NCBI GenBank assembly: GCA_027064095.1
Contig: JAMOQI010000064.1
Coordinates: forward strand, 1 to 35,973
Direction of reading: 5' to 3'
From: Bacteroidales bacterium
Lineage (GTDB): Bacteria; Bacteroidota; Bacteroidia; Bacteroidales; UBA1556
DNA length: 35,973 bases
This document shows, piece by piece, positions 1-8,507 of this stretch. The notes beneath the pieces are model-generated. The model did not search any database. It worked only from the letters and a program-made list of their open reading frames with translations, and had not been told where the DNA came from. The number at the start of each line of letters is the position of its first letter. The first letter of the stretch is position 1. Made by a program: the position numbers and the translations under genes.

Positions 1-7
1 TATTAGT

Positions 8-118
8 TTACCCTTTAATAAGATAAACTCCACTTGATATATCACTAATATCTAGTTTTAATTGCGAAGAGTTAATACGTTTAGAAATAACTTCTTTACC
101 TTGGATATCAAAAAAGGA
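8..118 (-). pseudogene. Remnant of a T9SS type A C-terminal sorting domain
   Basis: The minus strand has an open frame of about 37 codons ending in TAA at 8-10. It reads FDIQGKEV, then a stretch rich in Ile, Ser and Lys, then LDISDISSGVYLIKG. This is the pattern of the Bacteroidota type IX secretion sorting domain (a YD..GKEV strand followed by L.L..GVYL.K). An in-frame TGA at 119-121 lies directly upstream, and no passenger protein is visible in any nearby frame. The stop after LIKG also comes earlier than usual, because family members normally continue with another strand ending in K and hydrophobic residues. I therefore read it as the decayed tail of a lost secreted protein. The window edge prevents checking what lies beyond position 1. 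Confidence 0.6.
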
Positions 119-146
119 TCAACATATATTTAGGAGAATCAATAAT

Positions 147-286
147 GAGTCCAGTCTAAAAAGGGTCTTTGTCGCCAAACTCGTCGTTGTCAAGAATTTT
201 CCAATCCTCATTAACAACGAATTAACTGCGGTTGCAAAATTCTCTCCGCCTCGATTTTGATGAAAATCTACCTTTTTAGAGTGAAC
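147..286. mobile_element. MITE-like palindromic element with AATAAT flanks
   Basis: Two imperfect inverted arms face each other: 147-204 and 232-286. The outer ends are GAGTCCAGTCTAAAAAGG on the left and GAGTTCACTCTAAAAAGG on the right arm read inward. Similarity continues through a CAAA..TCG block and an AGAATTTT.CAA block, with one 3-nt gap. The hexamer AATAAT directly abuts both ends (141-146 and 287-292) and looks like a target-site duplication, although AT-rich hexamers can match by chance. No ORF lies inside, so any movement would need a transposase supplied from elsewhere. No second copy is visible in the window. It could instead be a chromosomal interspersed palindrome that forms a long hairpin. 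Confidence 0.55.
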
Positions 287-292
287 TCAATA

Positions 293-414
293 ATTTTAAA
301 AAAAACTTTCTGCCATCTGCAATAGCCATTGCTGGAGTGGGTTTTAAGGGTTCTACTTCTTTTTGTGCTGATAAATATTTCATTAGGCATGCTTCCTGGT
401 AATAATAAGCTCAG
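293..414. other. Non-coding, apparently decayed stretch
   Basis: This lies between the palindromic element and the end of the glycosyltransferase. The minus strand has a short open frame of about 40 codons that is interrupted once it enters the palindromic element. It has no motif I recognise and no convincing start. I see no RNA gene or terminator here. It may be debris from the same lost gene as the sorting-domain remnant. Confidence 0.35.
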
Positions 415-1593
415 TTATGATTTTAACAATGCTTCTCGATACATTCTAACAAACCTAAATCCTACTTCAGAATATGAAAAGTGATCTTCCACATATTGAA
501 TCATAGCTTCTTTATCGTATGTAGTTTCCTCTGTCATCATTGCCTTCATTGCTTCTGCTAGAGCCTTTATATCATTAGAAGGAATTAATTTACCAAAATC
601 AACAGGTAATACTTCCGGAATTCCTCCTACTGAAGTAGCGATAACAGGAATGCCACAGGCAAGATTCTCGGGAATAACAATTGAGAATGTTTCGTAAAAA
701 CTAAAAATTATTGAACAATGACAAGTATTCATCATACTTATTAGTTTATCACCTTCGAGAACACCGGTAAAACTAACAACATCATCAAGCCCAAGTTCTT
801 TTGAATATCTTACTGTATCTTCCCAGTCTTGTCCATCTCCTATCATCACTAATTCAAAATCAAGATTCTTGTCTTTTAGTATTTTAACAGCATCTAATAT
901 TCCTCGCATATTTTTTGATTGTTCCTCAAAACATGAAATATGCGAAAACCGAAACTTCTCACTTTTTAGATTATTATCAGGTTTAAAAGAATATACATCG
1001 ACAACATTAGGAATAATTTGCCAGTTTCTATGATTGATATTAGCAGCTATCATTGCTTGTTTCAACACATTAGAGACTGTAGAAATACCACTGGAATAAC
1101 GAACAATTTTTTCTGTTAACTTCTTACGAAACAAACCATTATATCCATCATGATGTTGCATATATCTCGACCAATGTTCTGTAATGACGTATGGTACTTT
1201 ATATCTTATTTTAAAAAACAAAGCAATAATTCCGGCTCTTGTAAGAACATGTACGTGAGTTATATCCGGAATGAAATCGGTAGATTGAAGAATTTTCCAT
1301 GCAGCAAGATGCGCTGCAATATACCTCCATCCATTAATAATAGTATTTAAAGGTGACAAAAACGATTTAGCCTTTCGTGTATAAATTATTATTTCGCTAA
1401 GATTTTTAATTGTCTTTGTTTGTACTTCGTAAACATCATTAAGTTTTGGAACAGTGACCACCGATATGACATTTACATGGGCATATTTAGATACTGCTTC
1501 AGCATGTCTTTGTACAAAAAGCCCAAGCATAGAGTCAAATCTATTAGGATACCATTTTGCAAGGAATAATATTTTAAGTGCCTTTTCTTCCAT
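415..1593 (-). CDS. Glycosyltransferase family 4 (GT-B fold)
   Basis: A 392-residue GT-B glycosyltransferase that would move a sugar from a nucleotide-sugar donor to a glycan or lipid acceptor at the cytoplasmic membrane face. The N-terminal half opens with KILFLAKWYPNRFD, typical of GT4 acceptor-side domains. The C-terminal half carries the donor-side signature FYETFSIVIPENLACGIPVI followed by GGIPEVL, which holds the E-x7-E pair of the family. The open frame extends to a GTG three codons upstream (1600-1602), but I prefer the ATG at 1591-1593 because a TATCTTTG box overlaps the upstream extension at 1602-1609. It is transcribed away from ileS and has no glycan-cluster neighbours here. The exact sugar and acceptor cannot be told. 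Confidence 0.88.
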   Translation of the reverse strand: MEEKALKILFLAKWYPNRFDSMLGLFVQRHAEAVSKYAHVNVISVVTVPKLNDVYEVQTKTIKNLSEIIIYTRKAKSFLSPLNTIINGWRYIAAHLAAWKILQSTDFIPDITHVHVLTRAGIIALFFKIRYKVPYVITEHWSRYMQHHDGYNGLFRKKLTEKIVRYSSGISTVSNVLKQAMIAANINHRNWQIIPNVVDVYSFKPDNNLKSEKFRFSHISCFEEQSKNMRGILDAVKILKDKNLDFELVMIGDGQDWEDTVRYSKELGLDDVVSFTGVLEGDKLISMMNTCHCSIIFSFYETFSIVIPENLACGIPVIATSVGGIPEVLPVDFGKLIPSNDIKALAEAMKAMMTEETTYDKEAMIQYVEDHFSYSEVGFRFVRMYREALLKS

Positions 1594-1601
1594 AATTCGC
1601 A

Positions 1602-1609
1602 CAAAGATA
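1602..1609 (-). promoter_or_regulatory. -7 box TATCTTTG for the GT4 gene
   Basis: A perfect match to the Bacteroidota sigma-ABfr -7 consensus TAnnTTTG, read on the minus strand 8 bases before the ATG at 1591-1593. If used, the transcript would have almost no 5' leader. I see no clear TTG at -33 spacing. Confidence 0.42.
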
Positions 1610-1951
1610 ATGTTTCACCCACATTATTCACTTAAAAATATAAAAATATCAATAAAAACCACCTATTAACAGTTGTCATTTACTAAACAAACTGCATCAC
1701 AAAAAAAACATAATTATCAACTATTCAACAAATTCAATCTGACTTAGTGAAGTTTAAATTATCTAATATCAAAAACAAACTACAGCCAACAGTAATTTAA
1801 CATTTAAAAAACACATAATAACAAAGCTCCAAATCAAATTTAAATTTCAACTTATTATTTTTCTTATTTTTGCCCGCTAAATATAAGCATAAGATAGTAA
1901 AATGAATTTCACTTAATTGAAGTTTTCAAATAGAACAATAATTTATATACA
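1610..1951. other. Divergent intergenic region before ileS
   Basis: Very AT-rich DNA separating the minus-strand glycosyltransferase from ileS. The only structured signal I can support is a TATTTTTG box at 1865-1872, listed separately. There is no ORF of credible composition, no tRNA-like cloverleaf and no strong hairpin. Confidence 0.4.
1865..1872 (+). promoter_or_regulatory. -7 box TATTTTTG upstream of ileS
   Basis: Matches TAnnTTTG and lies 79 bases before the ileS ATG, implying a leader of about 70 nt. No convincing -33 TTG is visible, so support is moderate. Confidence 0.38.
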
Positions 1952-4900
1952 ATGTCAAAGCAATATCGTACATATTCAAATCTTGACCTAGCAAAAATTG
2001 GTAAAGAAGTAAAACAAGAATGGGAAGCAAATCACATTTTTGATAAATCGATAGAAAATAGAGCTGGCGAATCTACTTTTGTATTTTACGAAGGTCCTCC
2101 TTCTGCTAATGGAGTACCTGGTATTCATCATGTTATGGCACGAACCATAAAAGATTTGTTCTGTCGTTTCAAGACTATGCAAGGATATCGTGTAGAACGT
2201 AAAGCAGGTTGGGACACTCATGGTCTGCCTGTGGAGATTGGCGTAGAAAAAAATCTTGGCATCACAAAAGAAGATATTGGAAAGAAAATAAGCATTGAAG
2301 AATACAATAAAGCTTGTCGTACAGAGGTAATGAAATACAAAGACCTCTGGGATAATCTCACCCAGAAAATGGGATATTGGGTTGATCTGGACGAGCCATA
2401 TATTACCTTTGACAATAAATATATTGAGTCCGTATGGTGGCTTCTTAAACAATTATACAACAAAAATTTACTTTACAAAGGCTATACTATTCAACCATAT
2501 TCTCCTGCTGCAGGAACAGGATTAAGTACACATGAACTAAATCAGCCCGGTTGTTACCAAGATGTAAAAGACACCACTGCCATTGCTCAATTTAGTGTTA
2601 TCACTAACGATAAATCAAAATTCCTTTTTGATAATGTTGATACTGACCTTTACTTTATTGCTTGGACAACAACACCTTGGACTTTACCTTCTAATACAGC
2701 ATTAGCTGTAGGACCAAAAATTAAATATTTGAAAGTCAGAACTTTCAACCCATATACTTCTGCACCTATAACTGTGGTTATAGCCAAAGAACGATTAGAA
2801 ACATATTTTCCAGCAAAAAATGCCGAATTATCAATAGAAGATTTTAAAACCGGTGACAAAAACATTCCATTTAAAATACTTGGTGAATATAGCGGAGAAG
2901 AGCTAGTAGGTATTGATTACGAACAGCTTATACCATTTGTGAAACCTATGGGGAAAGCATTTGAAGTAATTGCCGGTGACTTTGTTACTACCGATGATGG
3001 TACAGGTATTGTTCACATTGCTCCTACTTTCGGTGCTGATGATGATAAAGTGGCAAAAATAGCAGGCATATCTCCTTTGGTAGTGATTGACAAAGAAGGA
3101 ACTCGCCGACCAATGGTTGATTTGCAAGGACGTTTTTATCGTATTGATGATCTTGATGCTGCCTTTGTTAAAGAATATGTAAATACCGATCTATATTTAG
3201 AATATGCCGGTAGATATGTGAAAAATTCTTATGATAGTTCTCTTACCGATAAAGATGCAACCTTAGATATTGATTTATCGGTAATGTTAAAAATGCAGAA
3301 CAAAGCATTTAAAATAGAGAAACACACTCATAATTACCCTCACTGTTGGAGAACAGATAAGCCTATTTTATACTATCCTTTAGATTCATGGTTTGTAAAA
3401 ACTACTGATTATAAAGAACGTATGATTGAGCTTAATAAAACCATTAATTGGAAACCAAAATCGACAGGAGAAGGTCGATTTGGCAACTGGCTTGAAAATC
3501 TATTAGACTGGAACTTAAGTCGTTCTAGATTTTGGGGTATACCATTACCTATTTGGGTTAGTGAAGATAGAAACGAACAAATATGTATTGGTTCTGCCGA
3601 AGAACTAAAAGCAGAAATAGAAAAATCTGTTCAAGCAGGGCTAATGGATGATAATCCACTTGCTAATTTTGTCCCCGGTGATATGTCAAAAGAAAATTAC
3701 GAAACTTTTGATTTCCATAAACCATATGCTGATAAAATAATATTGGTTTCACAAAATGGAAAACCCATGTATCGTGAACCAGATTTAATTGATGTATGGT
3801 TTGATTCCGGCTCAATGCCTTACGCCCAATTTCACTACCCATTTGAAAATAAAGAAAGCTTTGAAGAAAAATACCCTGCTGATTTTATTGCCGAAGGTGT
3901 TGACCAAACAAGAGGTTGGTTCTTTACATTACATGCAATAGCAACAATGGTATTCGATTCTGTAGCTTATAAAAATGTAATCTCAAACGGACTAGTACTA
4001 GACAAAAAAGGTAATAAGATGTCTAAACGTCTTGGGAATGCAGTTGATCCATTTACTACAATCGACAAATATGGCCCTGATGCTACTCGCTGGTATATGA
4101 TTACTAATGCTCAACCATGGGACAACCTTAAGTTTGACACTGCAGGAATTACAGAAGTCCAACGCAAATTCTTTGGTACACTTTATAATACGTACTCATT
4201 TTTTGCACTTTATGCCAATATTGATGGATTTACTTATGCCGAGAAAGACATTGAATACAATAAAAGACCTGAGATAGACAGATGGATCTTATCAGAACTT
4301 AATACTCTTATTGCAGAAGTTGAAAACTCTTACAACTCTTATGAGCCAACACGTGCCGGTAGAGCTATTCAATATTTTGTTGATGCTCATTTAAGTAATT
4401 GGTATGTTCGACTTTCACGTCGTAGATTCTGGAAAGGAGATTATTCTGATGATAAAATATCAGCATATCAAACACTATATCGCTGCTTAATTAGTCTAGC
4501 AAAATTAAGTGCTCCAATTGCGCCATTCTTTATGGACAGATTGTTTCAAGACTTAAACAATATCAGTAGAAAAAGTAATGCCGAATCAATTCATCTAAGC
4601 GACTGGCCTAAGTCAAATTCTTCTGAGATTGATAAAGAATTAGAAGAGAGAATGCAGTTGGCTCAAAACTATTCATCAATGGTTTTAAGTCTTCGTAAAC
4701 TTACAAAAAACAGAGTTCGTCAGCCACTACAAAAGATTATGATTCCAGTTAGCAGTGAACATTTAAAGACTCAAATTGAGAGAGTTAAAGATTTAATTCT
4801 TTCGGAAGTAAATGTAAAAGAACTGCAATTTATCGCTGAAGATTCTGAAATACTAGTAAAGAAAATAAAACCCAATTTTAAAACTTTAGGACCTAAGTTT

Positions 4901-5380
4901 GGGAAGATGATGAAGCAAATTGCAGCTGCAATTAATGCTTTTGACGCTGATAGCATCAAAAGATTGGAGCAAGAGGGAGTTTATAGTCTAAATATCGATG
5001 ACAAGGAAATTGAAATTACGATTGATGATGTTGAAATATTAACTCAAGATATTCCAGGATGGGCAGTTAGTACCGTTGGCAATCTGACAGTAGCTTTAGA
5101 TATTACAGTTACTAACGAATTGTATAAAGAAGGACTTGCAAGAGAATTCATTAATAGAATCCAAAACATTAGAAAGGACAAAGAATTTGACGTTACTGAT
5201 AAAATAAATATTGATATTTTAAAAGACGACAAAATTTTTGATGTAATTAATGAATATTTTGACTATATTTGTTCAGAAACATTAACCCAAAACTTAAACT
5301 GGGTAGAATCAGATAATAGTTTATTAGAAAACTTAGAATTGACTAAAGATTTATTCATTAGAATTAATGTCACAAAATAG
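1952..5380 (+). CDS. ileS: Isoleucyl-tRNA synthetase, eukaryote-like (type 2) form
   Basis: A class Ia aminoacyl-tRNA synthetase of 1142 residues that charges tRNA-Ile and edits misactivated valine. The HIGH-equivalent motif is GIHH at residues 57-60, after PPSANGVP. The editing (CP1) domain shows WTTTPWTLPSNTAL and the GTGIVHIAPTFGADD block. The catalytic loop is KMSKR at 689-693. A WGIPLPIW motif replaces the WCISR form of common bacterial IleRS, and the C-terminus has no zinc-binding cysteine cluster. These traits and the length put it in the IleS2/eukaryote-like class, common in Bacteroidota. It is the first gene of a four-gene run. The start ATG gives MSKQYRTYSNLDL, a normal N-terminus for the family. 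Confidence 0.97.
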   Translation: MSKQYRTYSNLDLAKIGKEVKQEWEANHIFDKSIENRAGESTFVFYEGPPSANGVPGIHHVMARTIKDLFCRFKTMQGYRVERKAGWDTHGLPVEIGVEKNLGITKEDIGKKISIEEYNKACRTEVMKYKDLWDNLTQKMGYWVDLDEPYITFDNKYIESVWWLLKQLYNKNLLYKGYTIQPYSPAAGTGLSTHELNQPGCYQDVKDTTAIAQFSVITNDKSKFLFDNVDTDLYFIAWTTTPWTLPSNTALAVGPKIKYLKVRTFNPYTSAPITVVIAKERLETYFPAKNAELSIEDFKTGDKNIPFKILGEYSGEELVGIDYEQLIPFVKPMGKAFEVIAGDFVTTDDGTGIVHIAPTFGADDDKVAKIAGISPLVVIDKEGTRRPMVDLQGRFYRIDDLDAAFVKEYVNTDLYLEYAGRYVKNSYDSSLTDKDATLDIDLSVMLKMQNKAFKIEKHTHNYPHCWRTDKPILYYPLDSWFVKTTDYKERMIELNKTINWKPKSTGEGRFGNWLENLLDWNLSRSRFWGIPLPIWVSEDRNEQICIGSAEELKAEIEKSVQAGLMDDNPLANFVPGDMSKENYETFDFHKPYADKIILVSQNGKPMYREPDLIDVWFDSGSMPYAQFHYPFENKESFEEKYPADFIAEGVDQTRGWFFTLHAIATMVFDSVAYKNVISNGLVLDKKGNKMSKRLGNAVDPFTTIDKYGPDATRWYMITNAQPWDNLKFDTAGITEVQRKFFGTLYNTYSFFALYANIDGFTYAEKDIEYNKRPEIDRWILSELNTLIAEVENSYNSYEPTRAGRAIQYFVDAHLSNWYVRLSRRRFWKGDYSDDKISAYQTLYRCLISLAKLSAPIAPFFMDRLFQDLNNISRKSNAESIHLSDWPKSNSSEIDKELEERMQLAQNYSSMVLSLRKLTKNRVRQPLQKIMIPVSSEHLKTQIERVKDLILSEVNVKELQFIAEDSEILVKKIKPNFKTLGPKFGKMMKQIAAAINAFDADSIKRLEQEGVYSLNIDDKEIEITIDDVEILTQDIPGWAVSTVGNLTVALDITVTNELYKEGLAREFINRIQNIRKDKEFDVTDKINIDILKDDKIFDVINEYFDYICSETLTQNLNWVESDNSLLENLELTKDLFIRINVTK

Positions 5381-5412
5381 CACTAGCATATTAATATTTA
5401 AATATATAAGCC

Positions 5413-5808
5413 ATGAACGAAGAGACTAAAGCAACACGTTATAATGATGAGGAGTTAGAAGAATTTAAACAAATAATATTGCAAAAATTAGAAGAAGCAA
5501 AGAATGACTTAAAACTTTTAACAGAAGCATATACAAACTCAAATGAGCATGGAACAAATGATACATCTCCAAGTTTTAAGGTGCTTGAAGAGGGATATAT
5601 GGTGCGTTCTAAAGAAGAAAATGCGCAAATGGCAGCACGTCAACAAAAGTTTATTAAAAATTTGGAGAATGCACTTATTCGTATTCAAAACAAAACTTAT
5701 GGTATTTGCCGCGAAACCGGTGTATTAATTCCTAAAGAGCGTTTACGTTCAGTGCCTCATGCTACTTTAAGCGTTGAAGCTAAGCTTGCTCAAAACAAGA
5801 AGCACTAA
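5413..5808 (+). CDS. DksA/TraR-family protein with degenerate zinc finger
   Basis: A 131-residue member of the DksA/TraR group, whose classical members bind RNA polymerase through the secondary channel. Residues 10-95 are charged and helical, consistent with the DksA coiled coil. The C-terminal block YGICRETGVLIPKERL at 96-111 aligns with the DksA zinc finger, but only Cys99 of the usual four cysteines remains. The second position is Thr, and the far pair is lost in SVPHATLSVEAK. This finger-less form is usual between ileS and lspA in Bacteroidota, so I treat it as a lineage variant, not damage. It sits 32 bp after ileS and 21 bp before lspA. A regulatory role on transcription is inferred from family only. 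Confidence 0.85.
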   Translation: MNEETKATRYNDEELEEFKQIILQKLEEAKNDLKLLTEAYTNSNEHGTNDTSPSFKVLEEGYMVRSKEENAQMAARQQKFIKNLENALIRIQNKTYGICRETGVLIPKERLRSVPHATLSVEAKLAQNKKH

Positions 5809-5829
5809 TTCTTAAAACCTTTTTTCACT

Positions 5830-6477
5830 TTGAAAAAACCTTTTTTAATAGTTTTACTGATACTATTTATTGATCAGTTTATAAAAATATGGGTAAAAAC
5901 TCATATGTCTATAGGTGATTCTATTCCCGTTATAGATAACTTTTTTTATATTCATTTTGTGGAAAATGAAGGAATGGCTTTCGGGTGGAAGCTATTTGGG
6001 GGAGGTAACTTTGGCAAGGTATTCTTAACCCTATTTCGCATAATAGCTGTTAGTGGCATCGGTTACTATTTGTATCTTATTGTAAAACAAAAAAAACACC
6101 CTTTATTTATCTTTAGTATTTCACTTGTTCTTGCAGGCGCAATAGGTAACATTATCGATAGCTTATTTTATGGCTTAATATTTAGTAATAGCGATTTCTA
6201 TCATATTGCATCATTATTCCCTGAGAATGGTGGGTATGCGGGCTTTCTTCATGGTAAAGTTGTAGATATGTTTTATTTCCCTATTTATGAAGGAAATTAT
6301 CCTAAATGGTTTCCTGTAATTGGTGGCGAGTATTTTCAGTTCTTTCAGCCGGTTTTCAATCTCGCCGATGCATCTATCTCTATTGGTGTAGGCATATTAA
6401 TATTCATGCAAAAGAGATTCTTCAAAAGTGTAGATACTGAAAACTATTCAGAAGAGGACTCTGAACTAATTTCTTAA
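5830..6477 (+). CDS. lspA: Lipoprotein signal peptidase (signal peptidase II)
   Basis: The inner-membrane aspartyl protease that cleaves the signal peptide of diacylglyceryl-modified prolipoproteins. All family blocks are present in 215 residues: FIDQFIKIWVK with Asp15, NEGMAFG, AGAIGNIIDSL, GKVVDMF with Asp146, and FNLADAS with Asp180. The last two aspartates are the expected catalytic pair. Four hydrophobic segments fit the known topology. The start is TTG at 5830, because it begins the usual MKKP-hydrophobic N-terminus and no ATG lies upstream in frame. It is longer than the E. coli enzyme owing to a loop around residues 115-165, typical of Bacteroidota. It is presumably in the ileS operon; substrates would include the FKBP lipoprotein at 9276-9731. 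Confidence 0.95.
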   Translation: MKKPFLIVLLILFIDQFIKIWVKTHMSIGDSIPVIDNFFYIHFVENEGMAFGWKLFGGGNFGKVFLTLFRIIAVSGIGYYLYLIVKQKKHPLFIFSISLVLAGAIGNIIDSLFYGLIFSNSDFYHIASLFPENGGYAGFLHGKVVDMFYFPIYEGNYPKWFPVIGGEYFQFFQPVFNLADASISIGVGILIFMQKRFFKSVDTENYSEEDSELIS

Positions 6478-6481
6478 TTTC

Positions 6482-7483
6482 ATGGCTTTTATTACTGGAG
6501 CAAACGGCTTACTAGGTTCTCATTTAGCACTCGTATTATTGCAGAATGGAGAATCAGTTACTGCACTAAAACGCAAATCCAGCGAATTGAGTTTTATGCA
6601 AAAAACTTTTAAAGCCTATTCTTCTAATTATCAGGAACTATTTAATAAAATTACCTGGATAGACGGAGATATTCTGGACTTTCTTCATTTAGATGATATT
6701 ATTTCCGAACATAAGGAAGTATATCATACTGCTGCAATGGTAAGCTTTAATCCAAAAGATCACCAAAAAATGTTGCAAGTAAACGTAGAAGGAACTAGTC
6801 AAGTAGTAAACTCCTGCTTAAGACACAAAACAAAACTAGTTTACTGTAGCTCTATTGCAGCTTTAGGAAGAGGACAAGGAACAATATCTACAACAGAAAA
6901 TGATTTGCGCGACTCAACCTTCAAAAGTTCAGTATATTCAAAAAGCAAATTCGAAGCTGAACAAGAAGTTTGGAGAGGAATTGCAGAAGGTTTAAATGCT
7001 ACAATAGTAAATCCTTCGGTAATATTAGGCCCCGGTGATTGGTCAAAATCTAGTTCTCAATTATTCAAAACTGTTGCCAATGGTCTGAAGTTTTACACCA
7101 ATGGCACTAATGGTTATGTTGATGCTAGAGATGTTGCAAATATTATGTTTAAACTAATGAAATCTGATATTACAGCTGAACGTTTTGTTGTATCTTCTGA
7201 AAATATTAGTTATAAAACCTTATTCACTTATATCGCTAAATCTCTAAATGTAAAACCCCCATATCTATTGGCAAATAAATTTCTTTCTGAATTAAGTTGG
7301 AGGCTATTAAAAATAACTTCTTTATTGACTAATAAAACCCCATTAATAACAAAAGAAACCGCTCAAAGTGCTAATAGCCATTATAGATATTCATCAGAGA
7401 AGGTAATAAAAGCATTAGATTATAATTTTATTCCAATAAAAGATAGCATCGAAACTATTGGCAAAATCTATCTAAAACAATAA
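6482..7483 (+). CDS. NAD(P)-dependent epimerase/reductase, extended SDR family
   Basis: A 333-residue Rossmann-fold oxidoreductase of the extended short-chain dehydrogenase class. The cofactor motif TGANGLLGSH is at 5-14, the active-site pair is YSKSK (Tyr152, Lys156), and CSSIAALG supplies the preceding serine. NPSVILGPGDW is the conserved loop after the active site. Overall it resembles the dihydroflavonol-4-reductase/NAD-dependent epimerase group. The substrate cannot be told from sequence; these proteins act on sugar nucleotides, sterol-like or small carbonyl compounds. It begins 4 bases after the lspA stop, so translational coupling and co-transcription with ileS and lspA are likely. Confidence 0.88.
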   Translation: MAFITGANGLLGSHLALVLLQNGESVTALKRKSSELSFMQKTFKAYSSNYQELFNKITWIDGDILDFLHLDDIISEHKEVYHTAAMVSFNPKDHQKMLQVNVEGTSQVVNSCLRHKTKLVYCSSIAALGRGQGTISTTENDLRDSTFKSSVYSKSKFEAEQEVWRGIAEGLNATIVNPSVILGPGDWSKSSSQLFKTVANGLKFYTNGTNGYVDARDVANIMFKLMKSDITAERFVVSSENISYKTLFTYIAKSLNVKPPYLLANKFLSELSWRLLKITSLLTNKTPLITKETAQSANSHYRYSSEKVIKALDYNFIPIKDSIETIGKIYLKQ

Positions 7484-7630
7484 TCCCCCACCAGACATGA
7501 TATACAAAGCAATTTGTTTTATTGTAATATATAGAACAATTATATCTATAAAATCAATTGTATCTAAGCATAGCAAAAGAAACAAACCAAATGAAATAAT
7601 AATTTCCCAATATTGTACGAAAATAAATTT

Positions 7631-7638
7631 TAAATTTG
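7631..7638 (+). promoter_or_regulatory. -7 box TAAATTTG before the ATP-cone gene
   Basis: Matches TAnnTTTG, 28 bases before the ATG at 7667, in a 183-bp gap after the SDR gene. A TTG at 7613-7615 could be the -33 element, but its 15-nt spacing is short. Confidence 0.42.
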
Positions 7639-7666
7639 CTAATTATGATATCTAATTTATAACCTT

Positions 7667-8497
7667 ATGGAGCAAATTCATATTACCAAGAAATCAGGAG
7701 AACTAGTTCCTTTTGAAAAAGAGAAACTTAGGAAATCTCTGGTTAAATCCGGCGCAGATAATGACACCGCTGAAAAAGTTATTAATGAGCTATTATTATA
7801 TGTCAAAAATGGCATGTCCACACATAAGGTTTATAAAAAAGCATATTCCATATTAAGTAGAATTTCACATCGTACGGCAGGCAGGTATCGTCTAAAGAGT
7901 GCAATAATGGAATTGGGCCCAACAGGTTTTCCTTTTGAGAAATTTGTAGGAGCACTTATTGAAAATCAAGGATTTAATGCCAATACCGGAATTATAGTAC
8001 AAGGTAAATGCGTAACTCATGAAGTAGATGTCGTTGCTGAAAATAAAGATAAGATTATAGTGGTAGAATGTAAATTTCATCGTGAGGGGAATAGAAAAAG
8101 TGACGTTAAAGTTCCCCTATATATTAGGTCAAGATTTAATGATATTTACGAACAATGGATTAAAGAAGATAAGATTAAAGACAGAGAATTTGAAGGCTGG
8201 GTTGTTACTAATACAAGATTTACAGGAGATGCAGAGAAATTTGGAAAATGTAGCGGACTTAATCTTATTGCATGGGACTATCCAAACGACAACAGTCTGA
8301 AAAATATGATTGACAGATCTGGCTTACACCCCTTAACAAGTTTAAAAAGTCTTACAAAAAAAGATAAGGAAGCTATATTAGAACAAGGAATAGTGCTATG
8401 CAAAGAACTTAGCGAAGAAATATTACTTAAGAGTAATATTGATACTAAAAAATTCAAAAAAATACTTTTAGAGGCACATAACCTAACATCATTTTAA
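7667..8497 (+). CDS. ATP-cone plus PD-(D/E)XK nuclease-like protein
   Basis: A 276-residue two-domain protein. Residues 1-90 form an ATP-cone, the nucleotide-sensing module best known from ribonucleotide reductase and NrdR (ITKKSGELVPFEKEKLRKSL near the start). Residues 90-200 look like a Mrr-type restriction-endonuclease fold, with the strand HEVDVV (Glu119, Asp121) and IIVVECKFH (Glu134, Lys136) giving the D...ExK arrangement. The C-terminal 60 residues are helical, including SLTKKDKEAILEQG, and may form a helix-hairpin-helix. No methyltransferase or specificity subunit is nearby, so it is not an obvious restriction-modification enzyme. It is followed after 10 bp by rsmA. A nucleotide-gated nuclease role is inference. 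Confidence 0.8.
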   Translation: MEQIHITKKSGELVPFEKEKLRKSLVKSGADNDTAEKVINELLLYVKNGMSTHKVYKKAYSILSRISHRTAGRYRLKSAIMELGPTGFPFEKFVGALIENQGFNANTGIIVQGKCVTHEVDVVAENKDKIIVVECKFHREGNRKSDVKVPLYIRSRFNDIYEQWIKEDKIKDREFEGWVVTNTRFTGDAEKFGKCSGLNLIAWDYPNDNSLKNMIDRSGLHPLTSLKSLTKKDKEAILEQGIVLCKELSEEILLKSNIDTKKFKKILLEAHNLTSF

Positions 8498-8507
8498 CGA
8501 TATATTA

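Noticed and set aside
1988..2452. A 154-codon minus-strand open frame inside ileS
   Set aside because: It is antisense to a clearly coding synthetase, has unlikely composition rich in Phe and Ile, and no family resemblance.
7667..8497. A restriction-modification system
   Set aside because: No methyltransferase, specificity subunit or second restriction gene flanks it; the neighbours are an SDR gene and rsmA, and rsmA modifies rRNA, not DNA.
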